DNA of 6,210 nt from Sulfurimonas sp. (GTDB lineage Bacteria > Campylobacterota > Campylobacteria > Campylobacterales > Sulfurimonadaceae), in contig QNZR01000002.1 in assembly GCA_003978475.1 (NCBI GenBank), forward strand, positions 1-6,210, given 5' to 3'. The position numbers and the translations under genes are program-made. The notes beneath the pieces were generated by a model that did no database searches, was not told the DNA's origin, and saw only the letters and a list, made by a program, of their open reading frames with translations. Shown piece after piece: positions 5,324 to 6,210 of this stretch (within the stretch, counting starts at the first letter, position 1; every line of letters starts with the position of its first letter).

Positions 5324-6210
5324 CAGACTCTCTTATTTCGCCTCTGAAAACATCCCGTTTCTTTTTTATACCGATTTCAAAGGTGACAACATCCATGTTA
5401 TTCCACTCAATGAACTTGAAGATGCCGGCATTGAATTTGCCATTAATCAGCCATATCATAATAGAAAGTACCATAAAAAACTGATAAAACATCCTGTGTC
5501 GTACAAACAATATAAAAAGAAATTTGATCATATTATTGCCAATATCAAAGACGGCAATACCTATCTGCTCAATCTCACACAACCCACGGAAATAGAGACC
5601 GACTTAACACTCCAAAACATCTTTAATCGAGCGGAAGCTCCCTATAAATTACATGTCAAAAATCATTTTGTCTGTTTTTCACCTGAACCTTTTGTCACTA
5701 TTGAAAATAATACAATTTACACCTTTCCCATGAAAGGAACCATAGATGCCGCAACACAGCATGCCGCAACACAAATTTTATCGAATGAGAAAGAGATGGC
5801 GGAACATGTCATGGTCGTTGACCTGCTGCGCAATGACCTGGGCATGGTGGCTAGTAATATTGTAGTTGAAAAGTTTCGCTATATACAAAAGATTCATGCC
5901 GGAGACAAGGAACTGTTGCAGGTGAGTTCCAAAATCAAAGGAACCCTCCCCAAAGAGTGGAAAAACAACTTGGGAGCTATTATTAAAACACTCCTGCCCG
6001 CGGGCAGTATCACGGGCACACCAAAACATAGTACCGTGCAGATTATTGAAAAGGTTGAAGGTTACCCCAGAGGCTACTACAGCGGAGTATTTGGTGTTTT
6101 TGATGGCACCCGGCTCCAGAGCGGTGTCATGATTCGTTTTATTGAAAAAGAGAAAGAAAAATTCATTTATAAAAGTGGTGGCGGTATTACCTTAGACAGT
6201 AATCCTCAAG
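5313..6210 (+). CDS. pabB: PabB, aminodeoxychorismate synthase component I (3' end cut off by window edge)
   Basis: Chorismate-utilising enzyme that makes 4-amino-4-deoxychorismate, the precursor of p-aminobenzoate and folate, using ammonia normally supplied by the PabA glutaminase. 299 codons are visible. Seen: GNTYLLNLT (81-89), start of the chorismate-binding domain; SPEPFV (123-128); FPMKGT (138-143), where K141 is the PabB-type lysine (anthranilate synthase has Ala, PIAGT); EHVMVVDLLRNDL (164-176); LLPAGSITGTPKHSTV (227-242); YSGVFG (256-261); and SGGGIT (288-293). Only about 63 residues precede the catalytic domain, so the long N-terminal region of E. coli PabB (453 aa) is largely absent. 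The ATG at 5313 is fixed by an in-frame TGA two codons upstream (5307-5309). It has no good SD and overlaps the end of pyrB by 11 bp, so translation probably depends on pyrB. A C-terminal PabC-like fusion beyond the edge cannot be excluded. Confidence 0.93.
   Translation, partial: MTFDRLSYFASENIPFLFYTDFKGDNIHVIPLNELEDAGIEFAINQPYHNRKYHKKLIKHPVSYKQYKKKFDHIIANIKDGNTYLLNLTQPTEIETDLTLQNIFNRAEAPYKLHVKNHFVCFSPEPFVTIENNTIYTFPMKGTIDAATQHAATQILSNEKEMAEHVMVVDLLRNDLGMVASNIVVEKFRYIQKIHAGDKELLQVSSKIKGTLPKEWKNNLGAIIKTLLPAGSITGTPKHSTVQIIEKVEGYPRGYYSGVFGVFDGTRLQSGVMIRFIEKEKEKFIYKSGGGITLDSNPQ
5746..5775 (+). repeat. in-frame tandem repeat, 2 x 15 bp, inside pabB
   Basis: Two adjacent copies starting ATGCCGCAACACA; the first 13 of 15 bases are identical and the last two differ. 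They encode DAATQ then HAATQ (residues 145-154), directly after the KGTI motif. Confidence 0.8.

Noticed and set aside
5280..6029. Minus-strand open frames at 5280-5582 and 5778-6029
   Set aside because: They lie opposite pabB, whose frame is open for 299 codons with clear chorismate-binding motifs.

Overview
The window holds ordinary conserved chromosomal genes, tightly packed and all apparently intact. The organism is most likely a member of the Campylobacterota (epsilonproteobacteria). PyrB and BioD carry wording typical of that group (for example the PyrB tail ending in RMAVLKKLI, and the BioD ATNTDIGKT and GCIND motifs). The clpS-clpA pair also follows the order known from Campylobacter. 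By eye the GC content is in the low-to-mid 40s, which fits a Sulfurovum- or Sulfuricurvum-like bacterium better than the very AT-rich Campylobacter or Helicobacter. The genus is an inference.

Left half, minus strand, read from high to low coordinates. A trans-sulfuration-family PLP enzyme (3711 to 2479) is followed after 65 bp by clpS (2413 to 2111, TTG start). clpA overlaps clpS by 4 bp (starts at 2114) and runs off the left edge with 704 codons visible. ClpS and ClpA form the substrate-selection and unfolding half of the ClpAP protease (bacterial N-degron pathway). ClpP is not in the window.

Right half, plus strand. bioD (3773-4417, biotin synthesis) is followed by pyrB (4448-5323, pyrimidine synthesis) and by pabB (from 5313, overlapping pyrB by 11 bp and running off the right edge; folate precursor synthesis). 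An extended -10 promoter motif sits directly after bioD, so pyrB-pabB may have its own promoter.

The two halves diverge from a 61-bp region (3712-3772) that must contain the start signals for both directions; overlapping -10-like hexamers are visible there. There is no gene-free stretch over 300 bases. I saw no tRNA, rRNA, CRISPR array, insertion sequence or phage gene, and no convincing new system. The points worth a second look are family-level oddities: a Tyr-to-Phe change in the PLP enzyme active site, a shortened BioD C-terminus, a minimal PabB N-terminus, and the translational-coupling arrangements.
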